This document shows, one piece after another, positions 6,362 to 7,996 of a DNA stretch of 7,996 nucleotides. Position 1 is the first letter of the stretch; every line of letters starts with the position of its first letter. Below the pieces are notes generated by a model. It was not told the DNA's origin. It ran no database searches and worked only from the letters and a program-made list of their open reading frames with translations. Source of the DNA: JBOHUC01 sp050733935 (lineage in GTDB: Bacteria > Eisenbacteria > RBG-16-71-46 > DASYSL01). Where the stretch lies: positions 1 through 7,996 of the forward strand of contig JBOHUC010000044.1 in the NCBI GenBank assembly GCA_050733935.1, read 5' to 3'. The position numbers and the translations under genes are program-made.

Positions 6362-6660
6362 GCGCGGCCCCCGGCCATCGCGCCCACGACGAGAAGCGGC
6401 TCCTCGCCCTGGGCGACGGCCTCCGGGAGCGGCGTGTCCGGCGGATCGTTCGAGAGATCCTGCTGGCAGGCGAAGAAGCGCAGGAACGCGCGGCGCTTCT
6501 TCGTCGTGTGATCCCGAATGGTCCCCTCGAGCATCGGATAGCGCGCCTCGAGCGCATCGAGCACGGAGCGCTGTGTCACCGCGCCCTCAATCTCGAGCCG
6601 GACTTCGCCCGTGACCTGCGCGAGCGTGCGCAGGTGTGCCGGAAGCACGATGCGGATCAC
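6358..6660 (-). CDS. MoaD/ThiS-family ubiquitin-like (beta-grasp) protein ending Gly-Gly-Arg-Ala
   Basis: This 100-residue protein starts at GTG 6658-6660, inside the GTGA overlap with the end of the BNR gene; no good Shine-Dalgarno is seen, so translational coupling is likely. It begins V/M-I-R-I-V-L-P-A-H-L-R-T-L-A, the first beta strand of the MoaD/ThiS fold. It continues with V-L-D-A-L-E-A-R-Y-P-M-L (helix) and ends L-L-V-V-G-A-M-A-G-G-R-A. MoaD and ThiS carry sulfur as a thiocarboxylate on a C-terminal Gly-Gly for molybdopterin or thiamine synthesis. Here Arg-Ala follows the Gly-Gly, so it would need trimming or does not act by that chemistry. The length is about that of MoaD plus a 15-20-residue insertion with acidic and proline-rich residues (about 71-84). 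No moa, thi, E1-like or JAMM protease gene is in the window, so the pathway is unknown. An open frame extends upstream to 7299, but that part is antisense or out-of-frame shadow of the BNR gene. Confidence 0.82.
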   Translation of the reverse strand: MIRIVLPAHLRTLAQVTGEVRLEIEGAVTQRSVLDALEARYPMLEGTIRDHTTKKRRAFLRFFACQQDLSNDPPDTPLPEAVAQGEEPLLVVGAMAGGRA

Positions 6661-7772
6661 GGCAGCGTCTGGACCTCGACCGAGAGAACTCCCGGAAGAT
6701 CGCGCACGATCGGCGTCCAGCTGTCGCCCGAGTCCGTCGAGGCGTAGACCTGCCCGCCGCTCGTTCCGAAGTAGACGCCGCACTTGTCGAGCGAATCGAC
6801 TGCCATCGCGTCCCGGAGCACGTTCACGTAGCAGTCCTTCTGGGGCAAACCCTTCGTGAGTGCTTCCCATTCGTTCCCACCCGTCTTGCTCCGGTACACC
6901 CTGAGCTTCCCCTCGGGCGGAAAATGCTCCGAGTCGCTCGTGATCGGGACGACGTAGATCGTCTCCGGCTCGTGTGCGTGAACGCCGATCGGAAAACCAA
7001 AGTCGGTCGGGAGGTTTCCACTGATCTCCTTCCAGCTCTCCCCCCCATCGTCGCTCCTCATGACGTCCCAGTGCTTCTGCATGAAGAGGACGTTCGGCCG
7101 GGACGGATGCATCGCAAGACAGTGGACGCAGTGGCCCACGTCCGCGTCCGGATCGGGGAGCTCGTATTTCGACTGGAGGCCCTTGTTCACGGCCTTCCAC
7201 GACTTTCCGCCATCCTCCGTGCGGAAGGCGCCCGCCGCCGAGATCGCGACGAACATGCGCTCGGCCTTTTTGGGATCGCGAAGAATCGTGTGGAGGCACA
7301 TGCCGCCCGCGCCCGGCTGCCAGCGGTCACCCTTCACGCTCCGGAGCGCGGGAATCTCGGACCAGTTCTGTCCTCCGTCCTTCGTCTGAAAGAGTGCTGC
7401 GTCCTCGACGCCCGCAAGCACCGAGTCGGGATCATCCGCCGACGGCTCGAGGTGCCAGACGCGTTTGAACGCCCAGGGCTTCGACGTGCCGTCGTAGAAC
7501 AGGTGCGTTCCCGGGTCGCCCTCGTACTCGAACTTGTTTCCGACGGGCTCCCACGTCGCGCCGGCGTCGTTCGAGCGCTGGACCACCTGCCCAAACCAGC
7601 CGCTCGTCTGCGAGGCGTAAAGCCGCTTCGGATCCGCGGGGGAACCTTTCACGTGGTAGATCTCCCACCCCGCGAAGTGAGGCCCCGAGACGTTCCAGCG
7701 CTCGCGCTTCCCGTCCGAGGTGAGAATGAACGCGCCCTTCTTCGTGCCGACGAGTACCCGTACGCCGCTCAT
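6657..7772 (-). CDS. BNR/Asp-box repeat protein (sialidase-like propeller), apparently cytoplasmic
   Basis: This 371-residue protein starts at ATG 7770-7772, preceded by AAGGGA. Six Asp-box motifs (S/T-x-D-x-G-x-x-W) are regularly placed at about residues 67, 130, 185, 240, 295 and 345; the fifth has Thr for Asp. This spacing of about 55-63 residues indicates a six-bladed propeller like sialidases and VPS10/photosystem-assembly-type BNR proteins. It starts M-S-G-V-R-V-L-V-G-T-K-K-G-A-F and has no signal peptide or transmembrane segment, unlike secreted sialidases. I see no obvious sialidase arginine triad or F/Y-R-I-P motif, so hydrolase names given to such proteins would be unsupported. A cysteine/histidine cluster H214-C-V-H-C218 could bind metal (inference). 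Its stop overlaps the start of the ubiquitin-like gene, implying that the two work together. Confidence 0.9.
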   Translation of the reverse strand: MSGVRVLVGTKKGAFILTSDGKRERWNVSGPHFAGWEIYHVKGSPADPKRLYASQTSGWFGQVVQRSNDAGATWEPVGNKFEYEGDPGTHLFYDGTSKPWAFKRVWHLEPSADDPDSVLAGVEDAALFQTKDGGQNWSEIPALRSVKGDRWQPGAGGMCLHTILRDPKKAERMFVAISAAGAFRTEDGGKSWKAVNKGLQSKYELPDPDADVGHCVHCLAMHPSRPNVLFMQKHWDVMRSDDGGESWKEISGNLPTDFGFPIGVHAHEPETIYVVPITSDSEHFPPEGKLRVYRSKTGGNEWEALTKGLPQKDCYVNVLRDAMAVDSLDKCGVYFGTSGGQVYASTDSGDSWTPIVRDLPGVLSVEVQTLP

Positions 7773-7778
7773 GTCGGA

Positions 7779-7784
7779 TCCCTT
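7779..7784 (-). promoter_or_regulatory. Ribosome binding site of the BNR gene
   Basis: AAGGGA on the minus strand lies six bases before ATG 7770-7772. The rest of the 111-nt gap up to the transposase stop (7773-7883) shows no convincing -10/-35 pair. Confidence 0.6.
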
Positions 7785-7877
7785 CCCGATGTCGAGTCGA
7801 TTTCATCCTTCGACGGCGCGTCATCCCGGCGCGCCGCCCGTTCGCGATCGAATCCTAACACCCGCCGGAGACTAGAA

Positions 7878-7893
7878 GTGGTTTCATAACCAC
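7878..7893. repeat. GTGGTT-TCAT-AACCAC palindrome over the transposase stop codon
   Basis: The six-base arms 7878-7883 and 7888-7893 are perfect inverted repeats around TCAT, which includes the complement of the TGA stop. Such an element at the end of an IS5-like unit is probably part of the terminal inverted repeat or a hairpin at its end. The matching left end is not in the window. Confidence 0.6.
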
Positions 7894-7996
7894 CTCAGAG
7901 TGATCATCGCGCACGCGATGTAGAAGAACGCTTGGTAGTGTTCGACGCTGTGATCGTATCGCACGACCATGCGGCGGAACCCGCTGATCCAGGCGT
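7884..7996 (-). CDS. IS5-family DDE transposase, C-terminal fragment (partial)
   Basis: Only the last 36 residues and the TGA stop (7884-7886) are inside the window; the gene continues beyond 7996. The visible residues A-W-I-S-G-F-R-R-M-V-V-R-Y-D-H-S-V then E-H-Y-Q-A-F-F-Y-I-A-C-A-M-I match the usual IS5-family ending: a basic R-x-V-V-R-Y patch followed by an A-F-x-x-x-A-C-A helix and L-R-W-L at the very end. The catalytic DDE residues lie upstream, so whether the copy is intact cannot be judged. It is on the same strand as the BNR gene, 111 nt upstream of it, so read-through from the element could reach that gene. Confidence 0.85.
   Translation of the reverse strand, partial: AWISGFRRMVVRYDHSVEHYQAFFYIACAMITLRWL

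Larger units (their letters stand above)
7876..7996 (-). mobile_element. Right-hand end of an IS5-like insertion sequence, cut by the window edge
   Basis: The transposase C-terminus and a short palindrome at its stop mark the end of an insertion sequence that continues past 7996. The exact boundary is uncertain. A CTAG at 7872-7875 directly outside the palindrome is a candidate target-site duplication, since several IS5-group elements duplicate CTAG-type (YTAR) sites. The other copy would be on the far side of the element, outside this window. Confidence 0.65.

Noticed and set aside
6661..7299. Upstream part of the ubiquitin-like gene's open frame
   Set aside because: It overlaps the BNR gene in another frame and shows no recognisable sequence; the MoaD/ThiS fold begins exactly at the GTG 6658-6660 in the GTGA overlap.
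6657..7772. Naming the BNR protein an exo-alpha-sialidase
   Set aside because: Asp boxes are structural and occur in many propellers; there is no signal peptide, and I could not find the arginine triad or F/Y-R-I-P motif of true sialidases.
1..7996. tRNA, rRNA or known riboswitch genes
   Set aside because: No cloverleaf, rRNA segment or recognisable riboswitch core was seen; nearly all of the window is protein-coding.

Overview
The window looks like high-GC bacterial chromosome from a little-cultured, probably Gram-negative lineage. Evidence: strong G/C third-position bias, a secreted repeat protein with a FlgD-like/sorting-type C-terminal Ig domain, and an ECF sigma factor paired with a TPR-bearing Ser/Thr kinase. 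This combination is common in Candidatus Eisenbacteria, Gemmatimonadota, Acidobacteriota and neighbouring phyla. The phylum is an inference from gene content only; there is no rRNA or other marker gene.

Layout. Positions 76-5743 (minus strand) hold a three-gene block read in the order ECF sigma factor, then membrane-anchored PknB-type Ser/Thr kinase with a large TPR domain (9 nt apart), then, after a 121-nt gap, a secreted 801-residue protein built of about fourteen 48-residue DUF5122/delta-60-like beta-propeller repeats. A hairpin just after the last gene may end transcription. Diverging from the sigma gene, 5831-6361 (plus strand) encodes a small two-TM membrane protein of unknown function. 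It converges on a second minus-strand pair: a BNR/Asp-box (sialidase-like) propeller at 6657-7772, whose stop codon overlaps by GTGA the start of a MoaD/ThiS-type ubiquitin-like protein (6358-6660). The convergent genes share a single CTAG that supplies both stop codons. At the right edge (7884-7996) lies the C-terminus of an IS5-like transposase with a small palindrome over its stop, so the window ends inside an insertion sequence.

How the genes may work together. The sigma factor carries T-P-T-A where classical ECF sigma factors have the acidic D-A-E-D of region 2.2, and no anti-sigma gene is present. Together with the adjacent kinase this suggests activation by threonine phosphorylation, as known for EcfP/PknT of Vibrio parahaemolyticus. 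The kinase's TPR half lies beyond its transmembrane helix and could be the sensor; the secreted propeller downstream could be an output or partner. The second notable unit is the translationally coupled BNR-propeller/ubiquitin-like pair. Its small protein ends Gly-Gly-Arg-Ala rather than Gly-Gly, and neither protein has an assigned job. Almost no non-coding space is left; the largest gaps are 121, 111 and 87 nt.
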